From Streptomyces paludis (GTDB lineage Bacteria; Actinomycetota; Actinomycetes; Streptomycetales; Streptomycetaceae): a DNA stretch of 64,000 bases. The notes beneath the pieces were generated by a model. It made no database searches. It saw nothing but the letters and a program-made list of their open reading frames with translations, and had not been told where the DNA came from. The stretch spans positions 7,688,001 to 7,752,000 of the forward strand of contig NZ_CP031194.1 in NCBI RefSeq assembly GCF_003344965.1, given 5' to 3'. The translations under genes and the position numbers were made by a program. Positions within the stretch are counted from its first letter, which is position 1, and each line of letters starts with the position of its first letter. This document shows, piece by piece, positions 51,254-60,874 of this stretch.

Positions 51254-52437
51254 GTAACTATCTGGCGATCGCCCAGGCCACAGAGGCGCTGCGCTGCCTG
51301 CTGGCCGGCGCGGTGCAGTCCGACGTGCCCTACGCCGTACAGGTAGAGGCACGCAAGCCGCCGAGCGAGCCGGTGACCGAGCCGACCATCACGGTGTTCT
51401 GCTACCGGATCACCCCGAACGTGTCCCGGCGCAACGCCGACACGCCCACCCGCGACGGTGACGGACGGGTGCTGAGGAGGCCCACGGCGGCGTACGACCT
51501 GCACTACCTGATCAGCTGTTACGGCAACGAGATCCAGCTGGTGCCGCAGGCACTGCTGGGCTCGGTGGCGCGCACGCTGCACGAGCAGCCGGCGCTGTCC
51601 GCACAGGACCTGGAGACGGCCGCCGGGCGGGCGTTCCTGGCCGGCGCCGACCTGGCGGCGTCGCCGCAGACGGTCCGGCTGACGCCGTCGAAGATGGATG
51701 TCGAGGACCTGTCGAAGCTGTGGTCGATGCTCATCCAGACGCCCTACACGCCGTCCATCGCGTTCGAGGCGTCGCTGGTGCTCCTGGAGAGCAGGCGGAC
51801 GCCGGCCGCGGGTCGCCCGGTCCGGGAGCACCGGGTCCGAGTGGTCCCCGGCCGGCACCCGGTGGTGGAGGAGCTGCGAAGCCGCCCGGCCTGCTCGGAC
51901 GCCGAGCCGCGGCCCGGCCCGGTGCCGGTGGGCCACGAGGTGGTGCTGACTGGGCGCGACCTGAACCGCGAGAAGGTCACTGTCGATGCCGGCGGCGAGC
52001 TGGTGGCCCCGTCTGCCGTCGATGACGGCCGGGTGGTGTTCACCCCGCCCGCCGGTCTGGCCGCAGGAGTGCACCCGGTACAGGTCCTGCACGAGGTCGC
52101 GTTCGGTGACTCGTCCCGGATCCTCGGCTCGAACGGGATCGCGATGGCGCGTCAGGCCACCGTGACCGCCTCCGAGGTCACCGGCGGCGAGGTCGTCGCC
52201 ACCCTGGACACCGAGGTCGGCGACCGGCAGCGCGTGTCGGTGCTGCTGGACGAACTGGACGGGACCGGCAGTCACCGGTTCGACGCGGCGTACCCGCTGC
52301 CCGGCCCGCGTGACCCCAAGACGGTCGCGGTCGCGACGGCGGACGTCGCCGCCGGCAGCTATTTGCTGCGGGTGCGGATCGATGGCGTCGAAACGGTGAC
52401 CGGCGAGGACCTGCGCACGCCGGCGGTGGAGTTCTGA
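51250..52437 (+). CDS. DUF4255 (Pvc16-type) tail terminator/cap protein
   Basis: This 395-residue protein begins with the DUF4255 domain ('YLAIAQATEALRCLLAGAVQ...ITVFCYRITPNVSRRNADTPTRDGDGRVLRRPTAAYDLHYLISCYGNEIQLVPQALLGSVARTLHE'), known from Pvc16/Afp16 proteins that cap the tube/sheath. Residues ~210-395 form two Ig-like beta sandwiches ('VVLTGRDLNREKVTVDAGGELV...', 'DRQRVSVLLDELDGTGSHRFDAAYPLPGPRDPKTVAVATADVAAGSYLLRVRIDGV'), common as appendages in actinobacterial copies. Both ends overlap neighbours by 1-4 bp. Confidence 0.88.
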   Translation: MSNYLAIAQATEALRCLLAGAVQSDVPYAVQVEARKPPSEPVTEPTITVFCYRITPNVSRRNADTPTRDGDGRVLRRPTAAYDLHYLISCYGNEIQLVPQALLGSVARTLHEQPALSAQDLETAAGRAFLAGADLAASPQTVRLTPSKMDVEDLSKLWSMLIQTPYTPSIAFEASLVLLESRRTPAAGRPVREHRVRVVPGRHPVVEELRSRPACSDAEPRPGPVPVGHEVVLTGRDLNREKVTVDAGGELVAPSAVDDGRVVFTPPAGLAAGVHPVQVLHEVAFGDSSRILGSNGIAMARQATVTASEVTGGEVVATLDTEVGDRQRVSVLLDELDGTGSHRFDAAYPLPGPRDPKTVAVATADVAAGSYLLRVRIDGVETVTGEDLRTPAVEF

Positions 52438-54395
52438 TGGACGACGACGGGCGCGAGGCCGACGCGGCGGTCATGGCCACGGCCGTGGCCGCCGTACTCG
52501 CGCGCCTCGGCGCGCACGCCCGTGCCGTCGACGACACGGCCGACACCGGTGCTGCCGGACGGTCGCGGCGCCGGTCCCGGCACGCGACGGCGGATGCCGG
52601 TGAGGGCAGGGCCCCGGAGAACGGCCGCAGCGGGCCCGTGCCCTACGACGAGGGCTCGCTGGCGACGGTGGTCGCCTGCTTCGGGCTGACGTCGTTCGAG
52701 CAGGACCTGCTGGTGCTGTGCGCGGCGATGGAGCTGGGGCCGACAGCGGCGGCGCGCTGCGCGGCGGCGAGCGGGCGGGAGTTCCCCACCTTCTCGCTGG
52801 CCCTGGCCGCGCTGACCGAGCCGCACTGGAGCGCGCTGACGCCGGACGCGCCGCTGCGCCGCTACCGGCTCGTCGAGGTCGCCGACGACGGGGTGCTGAC
52901 CACCGCGCGGCTGCGGATCGACGAGCGGGTGCTGCACTTCCTGCTGGGGGTGTCCCAGGTCGAGCCGCGGCTGCAGGGCCTGGTCGCGCGCACCGCCGTA
53001 CCCGGCCGGCTGCCGGAGTCGCAAGCGCGGCTGGCAGCGGAGCTGGCGGCGGCGCTGAGCGCCGACCGGGTGGCGGCGCTGTCCGGTGGCGACCTGCAGA
53101 CCCGGCGCGAAGTGACGGGCACCGCGGCGCGCGCGGCAGGCTTCGCGACGTTCACGCTGTCGGCGGCCGACCTGCCGGCCGAACCTGCGGACCGCGCGGC
53201 GCTGGCCCGGCTCTGGGAACGCGAAGGGGTGCTGCTGCCCGCCGTACTGCTGCTCGAGGTCTCCGAGACGACGAAGGCGGCGGCCGCGGAGGCGTTTGTG
53301 GCGATGCTCGGCGTCCCGGTGGTGCTGTCCAGCCCGGATCCGCTCCCCGCACCCACGACGCACCGCGCGCAGGTGGTCGTCGAGCCGCTGGAGCAGGCCG
53401 AGCAGCGCGAGCTGTGGCGGGCCGCACTGGACGGCCACGGCGGTGACGTCGACGTGGCCGGTCTCGTGGCGCAGTTCAGCTTGCCCGGGCATGTGATCCG
53501 GTCCGCCGGCGCGGTCGCCCGCGAGGCCGGCGGCGATGTGCGGGCGGCGGCCTGGCGTGCGGGCCTGGCGCATGCGCGGATCGCGCTCGACGAGCTCGGC
53601 CGCAGGGTGGAGCCGTGGGCGGGCTGGGCCGACCTGGTGGTGCCGGAGCGGCAGCGCAGGATCCTGCGCGAGATCGTCGCGCACGTCCGGCAGCGCGCCA
53701 CCGTCTACCAGGACTGGGGTTTCGAGGAGGTGCTGCGGCGCGGGCTCGGCGTCACCGCGCTGTTCGCCGGCAGCAGCGGCACCGGCAAGACGCTGGCAGC
53801 CGAGGTGGTGGCGGGCGAGCTCGGGCTGGACCTGTTCGTCATCGACCTGTCCCAGGTGGTCAGCAAGTACATCGGCGAGACCGAGAAGAACCTGCGCCGG
53901 GTCTTCGACGCGGCCGAGCGCGGGGGCGCGGTGCTGCTCTTCGACGAGGCGGACGCGCTGTTCGGCAAGCGCAGTGAGGTGAAGGACTCGCACGACCGGT
54001 ACGCGAACCTCGAGGTCAGCTATCTGCTGATGCGGATGGAGTCGTACCGGGGCCTGGCGATCCTGACCACGAATCAGAAGAAGTCCCTGGACCAGGCGTT
54101 CCTGCGGCGACTGCGGTTCGTGGTGGACTTCCCGTTCCCGGATGTGGCCGAGCGGGCCGAGATCTGGCGGCGGGTGATCCCGCCCCGGGTCCCGGTCGAC
54201 GGCGTCGCGGTCGAGCGGCTGGCACAACTGACGGTGGCCGGCGGCAGCATCCGGAACATCGCGCTGTCGGCCGCCTTCCTGGCCGCCGACGAGGGCACCG
54301 AGCTGCGGATGCGGCATCTGCTCGCCGCCGCGCACACCGAGTACGTCAAGTTCGAGCGCTCGGTGACGTCCACGGAGGTGGCCGGATGGGTGTGA
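52437..54395 (+). CDS. AAA+ ATPase of the injection system (Afp15/Pvc15-like)
   Basis: This 652-residue ATPase has an N-terminal helical domain (about 50-400), then the AAA+ core with Walker A 'LFAGSSGTGKTLAAEVVAGEL' (about residue 441), Walker B 'GGAVLLFDEADALFG' (about 499) and the arginine-finger/sensor region 'LTTNQKKSLDQAFLRRLRFVVDFPFPDVAERAEIW'. ATPases of this group are universal eCIS components and may aid assembly or cargo loading. ATG overlaps the previous stop (TGATG); the next gene starts inside its last codons. Confidence 0.92.
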   Translation: MDDDGREADAAVMATAVAAVLARLGAHARAVDDTADTGAAGRSRRRSRHATADAGEGRAPENGRSGPVPYDEGSLATVVACFGLTSFEQDLLVLCAAMELGPTAAARCAAASGREFPTFSLALAALTEPHWSALTPDAPLRRYRLVEVADDGVLTTARLRIDERVLHFLLGVSQVEPRLQGLVARTAVPGRLPESQARLAAELAAALSADRVAALSGGDLQTRREVTGTAARAAGFATFTLSAADLPAEPADRAALARLWEREGVLLPAVLLLEVSETTKAAAAEAFVAMLGVPVVLSSPDPLPAPTTHRAQVVVEPLEQAEQRELWRAALDGHGGDVDVAGLVAQFSLPGHVIRSAGAVAREAGGDVRAAAWRAGLAHARIALDELGRRVEPWAGWADLVVPERQRRILREIVAHVRQRATVYQDWGFEEVLRRGLGVTALFAGSSGTGKTLAAEVVAGELGLDLFVIDLSQVVSKYIGETEKNLRRVFDAAERGGAVLLFDEADALFGKRSEVKDSHDRYANLEVSYLLMRMESYRGLAILTTNQKKSLDQAFLRRLRFVVDFPFPDVAERAEIWRRVIPPRVPVDGVAVERLAQLTVAGGSIRNIALSAAFLAADEGTELRMRHLLAAAHTEYVKFERSVTSTEVAGWV

Positions 54396-54634
54396 GCCTG
54401 CACGTGGACGAGCTGGTGATCCGCGGCGTCGACGGTGTGCGACACGCCGACGCCGACCGGATCGCACATGCGTTCACCCATGAGCTCACCCGGCTGCTGA
54501 CCGAGCAGCCGCCGGCCGCCGAGGCCGCGTCGTACGGCGTGGTGAGGGGCCTGCGTCCGCTGCCCGCGACCACGTCCCCGCGCCGTCTCGGGCGGGAACT
54601 GGCGCGTTCCGTGCACCGGGAGTTGATGCGATGA
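54386..54634 (+). CDS. Small eCIS-associated protein, 82 residues
   Basis: The short protein 'MGVSLHVDELVIRGVDGVRHADADRIAHAFTHELTRLLTEQPPAAEAASYGVVRGLRPLPATTSPRRLGRELARSVHRELMR' has a helical core and basic ends. It overlaps the ATPase gene by 10 bp and the giant gene by 4 bp. Its N-terminal strand-helix pattern occurs next to DUF4157 genes in other eCIS operons, so it may help load or stabilise the giant protein. I do not recognise a named family. Confidence 0.75.
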   Translation: MGVSLHVDELVIRGVDGVRHADADRIAHAFTHELTRLLTEQPPAAEAASYGVVRGLRPLPATTSPRRLGRELARSVHRELMR

Positions 54635-57600
54635 GCACCGTCACGCCGGTACGGCAGCAGCCGGAGCCACCGCGCCGCAAGCGCGCGAAACGGTCCGCGC
54701 CGCTGCGGGACACGCGGGCACGCGGCACGCCGCCCACGCCGGACGAGGTGCTCGCGCAGGCAGGGAAGCCGCTGGAGCCGGGTGTCGGGCGCGCGATGGA
54801 GGAGTGGCTGGGCCACGACTTCAGCGCGGTCCGCATCCACAGCGACCGGGACGCGGCCGAGCTGGCCGAGCTGGTCGGCGCGGACGCCGTGGCCGTGGGC
54901 AAGGACATCTTCTTCGCCGCGGGCGCGTACCGTCCGGAGACCGCCCAGGGTTTACGGTTGCTCGCGCACGAGCTCCTGCACACCGTGCAGGTGCCGGACG
55001 CGCCCGGCCGACTGAGGCTCGGCCGACAGGACGGCACGCTGAGCCGGCCCCTGGACGGGGTCGAGCGCGAGGCCGAGGAGCGGCTGGACCGTGCCTCGGG
55101 CGACCGGGGCCCAGCGGCCGGAGGCGCGGAGCGGGCAGTGCGGGAGCGGGGCGCGCAGCCGGTGTCGTGGCTGCGGTTCATCAGCGTCGACGTGTCCCAG
55201 CTGCGGGCCGAGCAGCTGGACCCGGCGACGCTGGTGGACCGGATCGTCGCCGGCGTGACGCGTACGCTGCGCGGCGACCCGGCGGACGCGGCGGGGCGCG
55301 TGCGGCAGCAACTGGTACGGCTGGCACCGGAACTGCGGTCCGTCGTACTGGAACGGCTGCGGGAGCGGCTGCCGTCGCCCGACTACCTCCGGGTCGAGCA
55401 ACTGGTGGCCGCGGCCGAGACGCCCGCGGGCACGCCGGTGGACACCGCCGTCGTACCGGAGCCCGTGGTGGAGCCGGCCGAGCGGGAGTGGACCGAACGG
55501 CGCGACCGGGCCGAGCAGAAGGCGGGCGACGAGCGGAGCCGCGCGGACCGGGAGCGCGACGGACGCGACGAGGAGCGGCAGGTCGCAGAGGACGAGGAGC
55601 GGGACCGGGATCGAGAGCGGGCCTGCGGGGACGCGGCCACCAAGGACGAGCAGGACGCCAAGCACATGAAGGGGGCGGCGCTCGACGACCAGCGCCGCAA
55701 GGACTCCGCCGAGGAGGAGCGGCGGAAGCGCGAGGACGAGGAGCACCGCAAGGCCACCGAGAACGGTGAGAAGCCGGACTCGGAGGACAAGGAGCAGCCC
55801 GCTGCCGAGGCCCGGCCGGCTCAGGCGCAGGAAGCGGCGAGTGGAGCGGCCGCGCCGCCGACGGTGGCCGCGCCCAGGGCCGGAGCGAGCGGGGCCGGGC
55901 CGGAGCCGATCGGCCGGGCGCCGGTCGTCGGGGCCCAGGTCGGGACGGCCGCCGCGGTTGGCAGCTCAGGCACGGACCCGGTGCGCGAGGACCGCGCAGA
56001 GGCGGTCGCGAACGACCCGCAAGGCCCGCTGGCCAAGCACGGGCTGGCGAAGGAGCCGGGCAGACAGGACGAGCCGCCGGAGCAGGAGAAGCCGCTCCAC
56101 ACCGAGGCCGGCGCGGAGTCCGAGGTACCGGCCCCGGAGTCGGCCGCCGAGCCCGAACCGCCGCAACAGGCCGTCGACCGGGCCGAGCAGGAGGCCGGGG
56201 CGGACAAGCCGGCACCGGACCCGGTGCCGAAGACCGACCCGGACCTGTCCGCGGTGCCGACCGTCGACGAGGAACTGAAGGCGGCACCGGGGACCACACC
56301 GCCGAAGCCGCGGGAACCGCCGAGCATGCCCGCGCCGCCGCCGGTCGAGGCCGAGCCGCAGGATCTGGACCGCGCCGAGCAGGCCGAGCAGGCCGCCGAG
56401 CCGGAGCTGGAGCGCGCCGACACGGAGCCCTCACAGGACAGGGCGGTCGAGGCCGAGGGCGAACAGGCCGCGTCAGACACACCGACCACCACGCCGACGG
56501 CCGAACCCACCGCGACCGCGGCCGCTCCTGAAGGGCCGGCCGAAGCGGCACCGGTCACCGGGGCGGCCCCCGTGGAGCCCGCCGCCGCGAACCCGGCCGC
56601 ATCGGCGCCGGCCATTTCGACTGCCGCCGCTGGGGACTTCGCCGGCCCGGCGACTGGACCTGGCACGCTCGGCCGGGAAGCGGATGGCACCGGCCCTGGT
56701 TCTGCCGGCGCTTCTTCTGCCGGCACGGCGGCCGTGGCGGGCGATACGGCGCTTGGGCCGGGCGTGCGCGTCCCGGGGGACCCACGGCCGACCGAACCGA
56801 TGCCGGGCGACCCCCAACTCGCTGACGCGGCAGCCGCACCCGGCGGCGGACCGGTGGCGGCGCAGTCGGCGGCGCCGGGACAGCCGGGGCCCGAAGGTGC
56901 CGCTCCCGGCGCCGGGCCCGATGGCTCGCTGGAGACCGGCGGTGGCGGATGCGCCGGAGCGCCTGCGGCCACGACGGGGGCCGACGCCCTGGGTGGTGAC
57001 GTCGGAGGCGGCTGTGGGGGCGGTAGCGGCGCACCGGCCCCGGCCCAGGAGAAGGCAGAAACGCGGCCACCGGAGGTCTCCGGCCGGGAGCCGGCAGCCG
57101 CACTGGCGACGATCTCGTCCCAGCCACCGGCCCGGATGCCGCAGGCACTCGGCGGCGTCGACCAGGCCGTGGGCATCACGGTCGGCAAGGAGCACCAGGA
57201 CCTCCAAGGTGCCCCGCCGACGCTCGAACGCCCGAGCGGCGCCCCCAGGACACAGGCCGGTGCCCCCCAGAACGGTGAGCCGGTGTCCACGGCGGTCGAG
57301 CCGATGACGCAGGTGACCCCGCAGACGCTCGCCACACAGCGCGAGGCCAACCCGCCACCGACCGCGAACACTCCGAACCCCGCGACCCGGGTCAAGGACC
57401 CGGTCGTCGCCGGGGGCAGTGAGGAGAAGGCCGGCGACGCCGAGATCCAGCAGCTCCAGGGCGCGGTCGACGGCGTACCCACCAGGGACGACCGGCTGCA
57501 CACCACGGTCGGTGCCGCGCCCAGGGTCAAGCTCGAGGGCGAGACCGCCCCGGCGCTCGCCGACGAGCAGCACCGCCGGACCGAGGACCGGATCAACCGG

Positions 57601-60600
57601 ACGCACGCGCTCGGCCGACAGGACGCGGCGGTCGGGCTCGGCGAGAACCAGGTCTACCCGGACGCGCCCGGCGAGACGCTCACCGCCTCGGTGCCCAGCC
57701 ACACGCCCGCTGGCCACGCGCCGGCCGCGGCAGGCGGTCCGGGCGTCGGCGGGACGGATCCGGACACGGTGTCGTCGGTCGCCATACAGGAACGCGGCCC
57801 GCAGATTCGGACGGGCTTCGCCGACGGCCGAGGCCGGATGGGCCAGGCCCAGCAGGACAAGCAGAACCAGTCCGACCAGGCGAAGGCGGACAACCGGGCC
57901 CAGGTCCAGCAGGCGGTCGCGGAGAACAGTGACCAGCAGGCCGCCGTGCGCCAGGAAGCCCGCGAGGACGCCGCGGGCCAGCGCGGCGAGTGGCGTGACG
58001 AGCAGGACAGGGCGGTCGAGGACAACGCCAGGACCGCGACCGACGCGCACACGAAGGCCCGCGAGGACACCGGCGCCAGGAAGACCGAGACCGACGCCGG
58101 CATCGAGAAGCGCCAGAACGAGGACAACGACCGGATCGAGAGGGAGCGCAAGGCCGCCGAGCAGAAGGCCCGAAAGGAGCGCGAGGCCAAGAAGGAGGAG
58201 TCCTCCAACTGGTGGGGCTGGGCCAAGTCCAAGGTCAAGGCCGCGTTCAACGCACTCGTCTCGGTGATCAAGGGCGTGTTCGACTTGGCGGTCAGGGCGA
58301 TCGACGCGATCAAGGAAGGCTTCAAGAAGGCGGTCAACGGCCTGATCGGCCTGGCCGCCAAGGCGATCACCGGCATTATCAAGGGCCTCGCGAACGCGCT
58401 GCTGGCCGTGGTGAGCGTGATCGGCACGGTCTTCCCCGGCATCGCGGAGAAGATGCGCAAGGCGATCATCTCGATGCGCGACGCCGCGATCGCCAAGGTG
58501 CGGCAGCTCGCCGACCGGCTGAAGAAGGCGGTCAACGCGCTCATCGACGCGCTGGCCGGCGCGCTGGTCGCGGTCCTGGGGGTGTACGAGAAGCTGCTGC
58601 TCGCGGCGGTCGAGGTGGTCCGCGGTGCGGTGATGGCGGCGATCGCGTTCGTCGACTCCGCGATCAAGCTGCTGGGCGAGGTCGCGGCCCTGGTCAAGGA
58701 CATCGCGCCGGACCCGATCGGGTGGGTCAGCAAGCTCGGGGGCGCGGCCAAGGAGGGTGTCCGCACCTTCCTCTGGGGCGCGGTCAAGACCGCGGTCAAG
58801 GAGTGGTTCAACGCCAAGGTCGAGTCCGTCGTCGGCATCGGCAAGCTGCTGTGGAACGTGCTGGTGAAGGGCTGCATGTCGGTTGCGCAGATCGGGAAGA
58901 TGGCCTGGCAGGCGATCGTGAAGTCGCTGCCCGCGATGATCATCTCGATCGTCGTCGAGAAGCTCATCGGCCTGATCGTCCCGGCCGCCGGCGGCATCAT
59001 CGCGATCGCTCAGGGAGTGATGGCGGCCTACCGGAGCGTCAGCAGGATCATCGCCGCGTTCAGCGCGTTCCTGACCTTCCTGAAGGCGGTGAAGGCCGGT
59101 GGTGTCGCGGCCGCGTGCCTGTTCGCGAAGGCCGCCGCGGCCGGTGCGGTGGCGCTGCTGGAGTTCATCACGAACTTCCTGATGGTGCGGATCGCGCGTG
59201 CTCTCAAGGGCGTCGGCACGAAGCTCAAGGGCATCGCCGAGAAGATCATGAAGGGCCTCGGCCGCGGTGCCGGCGCCGTCAGAAAGACCGCCGGCCGGGC
59301 GGTCGGCGCCGCCCGCCAAGCGGTACGACGCGGGGTCGCAGCCGTCAAGGGCGGTGCCGTCGCCGCCGCCGGCGCGGTCAAGCGGGGCGTCACCGCGGGC
59401 GCGCGGGCGGTCCGTTCGGGGGCGCGCCGAGTGGGCGTAGCGGCCAAGAGCGGTTTGCGCCGGGCGGTCGACGGGGTACGGCGTGCGGCCGGGGCGGTCG
59501 GCCGGGTGGTCGGGCCCGCGCTGAAGACGGTCAACCGGACGATCAAGCGGCTGGGCGGCAAGCTCGCGAACAGCAAGCTCGGCCGCGCGCTGAAGGCGAG
59601 CGCGGGCAAGCTGAAGAACCTGGTGGCGAAGGGCAAGCAGAAGTTCAAGGACTGGCGCAAGACGGTCGTCAACCGCCGGAAGCAGAACCGCCAGAACAAG
59701 AAGAAGAGGCCGCAGGAGTCCAAGGAGCAGCGGCTCGCCTGCATCATCGCCAGACTGAGGCCGCTTTTGGACGGCCGCCTTCGCAAGGGCGTACGCAAGC
59801 TGCTCATGCGACCGTTGCTCGCGGGGTTGCGGCTGTGGTACCGCCTCAGCGGCGTCGCTCGCGAGGGTGGCAGCCTGTTCCGGGTCTGGGCGTGGCTCAA
59901 CCCGCGTCGGCCGGTGATCGGCGGTGTCGATGCCGACTTCGTCAACCGGCTGCTGCACTTCATCCGCCAGCTCGGCGCCGAGCTCAAGGACGAGGCGGAG
60001 CGCCGGGCAGAGACCATGAAGGACCGCAACGGCAAACCGATCGAACCGGGCGAGCCGGGCATCAACGTGCTGGCGGCGATGCATGCCCAGGCGACGAAGG
60101 GCCCGCGCGGCAAGAACATCATGAGTTACAAGGCGGACGACGGAAAGATCGTCCATGTCCACTCGGCGCAGATGATGGGGCCCCGGACGAACCCACGCGC
60201 GACCGATCCGAGTAATCAGCTGGTCGGTTGGACGGTCGAGAAGAACGGTAAAATGATCCGCAAGTATCTGAGCTATTCGGATTTCGACAGGTTGCTGAAG
60301 AAAATGACGTCCGAACAGCGCTCCACTATCGCCCATCATGCCGGGCAGGTGATGCAGGGGAAGGTGACCTCGTCTCTGAGTGGCACGAATGGCGCGGAGT
60401 TGGTCCAGTGGTTCGTCCACCAGGAGGGTCGGCGCTCACCGGCGACGTTGGTGACCGGTGTCATGTCGATTGATCTCGCGGCGCGTGGGAAGAAGGATCT
60501 GACTGAGGTGGCGGCCGGGCATCCGATGCGGCCTGGCGGGGCGAAGAAGGCCGCGGAGGGATTGGGTTCGCACTTGCAAGAGGTCGAGGCGCATCGGCAA

Positions 60601-60858
60601 AACCCCGCTTCAGCACGTCGGCCGCGCCGCCTGGCACCCTGGTGGAAACGGGGCCAGATGCGCCGCCGCGAGTTCGCGATTGTCCGGAGCTGGCTTGAGC
60701 ACACCGAAGGACTTGAGGCATGGGCGCGTACGCTCAAAAACGTCGGCTTCACGGACAAGGCCGCTGCCGACGCCAAGTTGGAGTACCTGAAAAAGGAAAT
60801 CCGAGAACGACTTTTTAAATCGTGGGGTATCGGCCCGGATTCACGCCCGGGTGATTGA
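54631..60858 (+). CDS. Giant DUF4157 (eCIS core) protein, probable cargo/effector, 2075 residues
   Basis: Layout by residue: ~60-125 DUF4157 with the zinc-protease motif H113-ELLH-117 ('GLRLLAHELLHTVQ'), a known mark of eCIS-linked proteins. ~290-1090: Pro/Ala/Glu-rich low complexity and acidic/basic strings. ~1095-1190: highly charged coiled-coil. ~1195-1535: repeated amphipathic/hydrophobic helices ('VINALVSVIKGVFD'-type, 'AITGIIKGLANALLAVVSVIGTVFPGIAEKM', 'MIISIVVEKLIGLIVPAAGG') like a membrane-inserting or tape-measure segment. ~1540-1700: extremely basic Arg/Lys/Ala region. ~1700-2075: a globular end not recognised. The 3' ~650 bp is less GC-rich. Such size, layout and position next to a HEAT-like gene fit a polymorphic effector; a tape-measure role is the alternative. 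Confidence 0.85.
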   Translation: MSTVTPVRQQPEPPRRKRAKRSAPLRDTRARGTPPTPDEVLAQAGKPLEPGVGRAMEEWLGHDFSAVRIHSDRDAAELAELVGADAVAVGKDIFFAAGAYRPETAQGLRLLAHELLHTVQVPDAPGRLRLGRQDGTLSRPLDGVEREAEERLDRASGDRGPAAGGAERAVRERGAQPVSWLRFISVDVSQLRAEQLDPATLVDRIVAGVTRTLRGDPADAAGRVRQQLVRLAPELRSVVLERLRERLPSPDYLRVEQLVAAAETPAGTPVDTAVVPEPVVEPAEREWTERRDRAEQKAGDERSRADRERDGRDEERQVAEDEERDRDRERACGDAATKDEQDAKHMKGAALDDQRRKDSAEEERRKREDEEHRKATENGEKPDSEDKEQPAAEARPAQAQEAASGAAAPPTVAAPRAGASGAGPEPIGRAPVVGAQVGTAAAVGSSGTDPVREDRAEAVANDPQGPLAKHGLAKEPGRQDEPPEQEKPLHTEAGAESEVPAPESAAEPEPPQQAVDRAEQEAGADKPAPDPVPKTDPDLSAVPTVDEELKAAPGTTPPKPREPPSMPAPPPVEAEPQDLDRAEQAEQAAEPELERADTEPSQDRAVEAEGEQAASDTPTTTPTAEPTATAAAPEGPAEAAPVTGAAPVEPAAANPAASAPAISTAAAGDFAGPATGPGTLGREADGTGPGSAGASSAGTAAVAGDTALGPGVRVPGDPRPTEPMPGDPQLADAAAAPGGGPVAAQSAAPGQPGPEGAAPGAGPDGSLETGGGGCAGAPAATTGADALGGDVGGGCGGGSGAPAPAQEKAETRPPEVSGREPAAALATISSQPPARMPQALGGVDQAVGITVGKEHQDLQGAPPTLERPSGAPRTQAGAPQNGEPVSTAVEPMTQVTPQTLATQREANPPPTANTPNPATRVKDPVVAGGSEEKAGDAEIQQLQGAVDGVPTRDDRLHTTVGAAPRVKLEGETAPALADEQHRRTEDRINRTHALGRQDAAVGLGENQVYPDAPGETLTASVPSHTPAGHAPAAAGGPGVGGTDPDTVSSVAIQERGPQIRTGFADGRGRMGQAQQDKQNQSDQAKADNRAQVQQAVAENSDQQAAVRQEAREDAAGQRGEWRDEQDRAVEDNARTATDAHTKAREDTGARKTETDAGIEKRQNEDNDRIERERKAAEQKARKEREAKKEESSNWWGWAKSKVKAAFNALVSVIKGVFDLAVRAIDAIKEGFKKAVNGLIGLAAKAITGIIKGLANALLAVVSVIGTVFPGIAEKMRKAIISMRDAAIAKVRQLADRLKKAVNALIDALAGALVAVLGVYEKLLLAAVEVVRGAVMAAIAFVDSAIKLLGEVAALVKDIAPDPIGWVSKLGGAAKEGVRTFLWGAVKTAVKEWFNAKVESVVGIGKLLWNVLVKGCMSVAQIGKMAWQAIVKSLPAMIISIVVEKLIGLIVPAAGGIIAIAQGVMAAYRSVSRIIAAFSAFLTFLKAVKAGGVAAACLFAKAAAAGAVALLEFITNFLMVRIARALKGVGTKLKGIAEKIMKGLGRGAGAVRKTAGRAVGAARQAVRRGVAAVKGGAVAAAGAVKRGVTAGARAVRSGARRVGVAAKSGLRRAVDGVRRAAGAVGRVVGPALKTVNRTIKRLGGKLANSKLGRALKASAGKLKNLVAKGKQKFKDWRKTVVNRRKQNRQNKKKRPQESKEQRLACIIARLRPLLDGRLRKGVRKLLMRPLLAGLRLWYRLSGVAREGGSLFRVWAWLNPRRPVIGGVDADFVNRLLHFIRQLGAELKDEAERRAETMKDRNGKPIEPGEPGINVLAAMHAQATKGPRGKNIMSYKADDGKIVHVHSAQMMGPRTNPRATDPSNQLVGWTVEKNGKMIRKYLSYSDFDRLLKKMTSEQRSTIAHHAGQVMQGKVTSSLSGTNGAELVQWFVHQEGRRSPATLVTGVMSIDLAARGKKDLTEVAAGHPMRPGGAKKAAEGLGSHLQEVEAHRQNPASARRPRRLAPWWKRGQMRRREFAIVRSWLEHTEGLEAWARTLKNVGFTDKAAADAKLEYLKKEIRERLFKSWGIGPDSRPGD

Positions 60859-60874
60859 CATGATAGGAGTGAAA

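Noticed and set aside
58212..60215. A 667-residue plus-strand frame within the giant gene
   Set aside because: Gly/Arg/Gln-rich second-frame shadow; the overlapping frame has recognisable helices and correct codon bias.
56473..60420. A 1315-residue minus-strand frame opposite the giant DUF4157 gene
   Set aside because: Antisense shadow of a low-complexity GC-rich gene; composition is Arg/Asp/Leu/His-rich without motifs.
54631..60858. That the giant protein is an RHS or YD-repeat toxin
   Set aside because: No YD repeats, RHS core or PAAR motif found; the only recognised domain is DUF4157.
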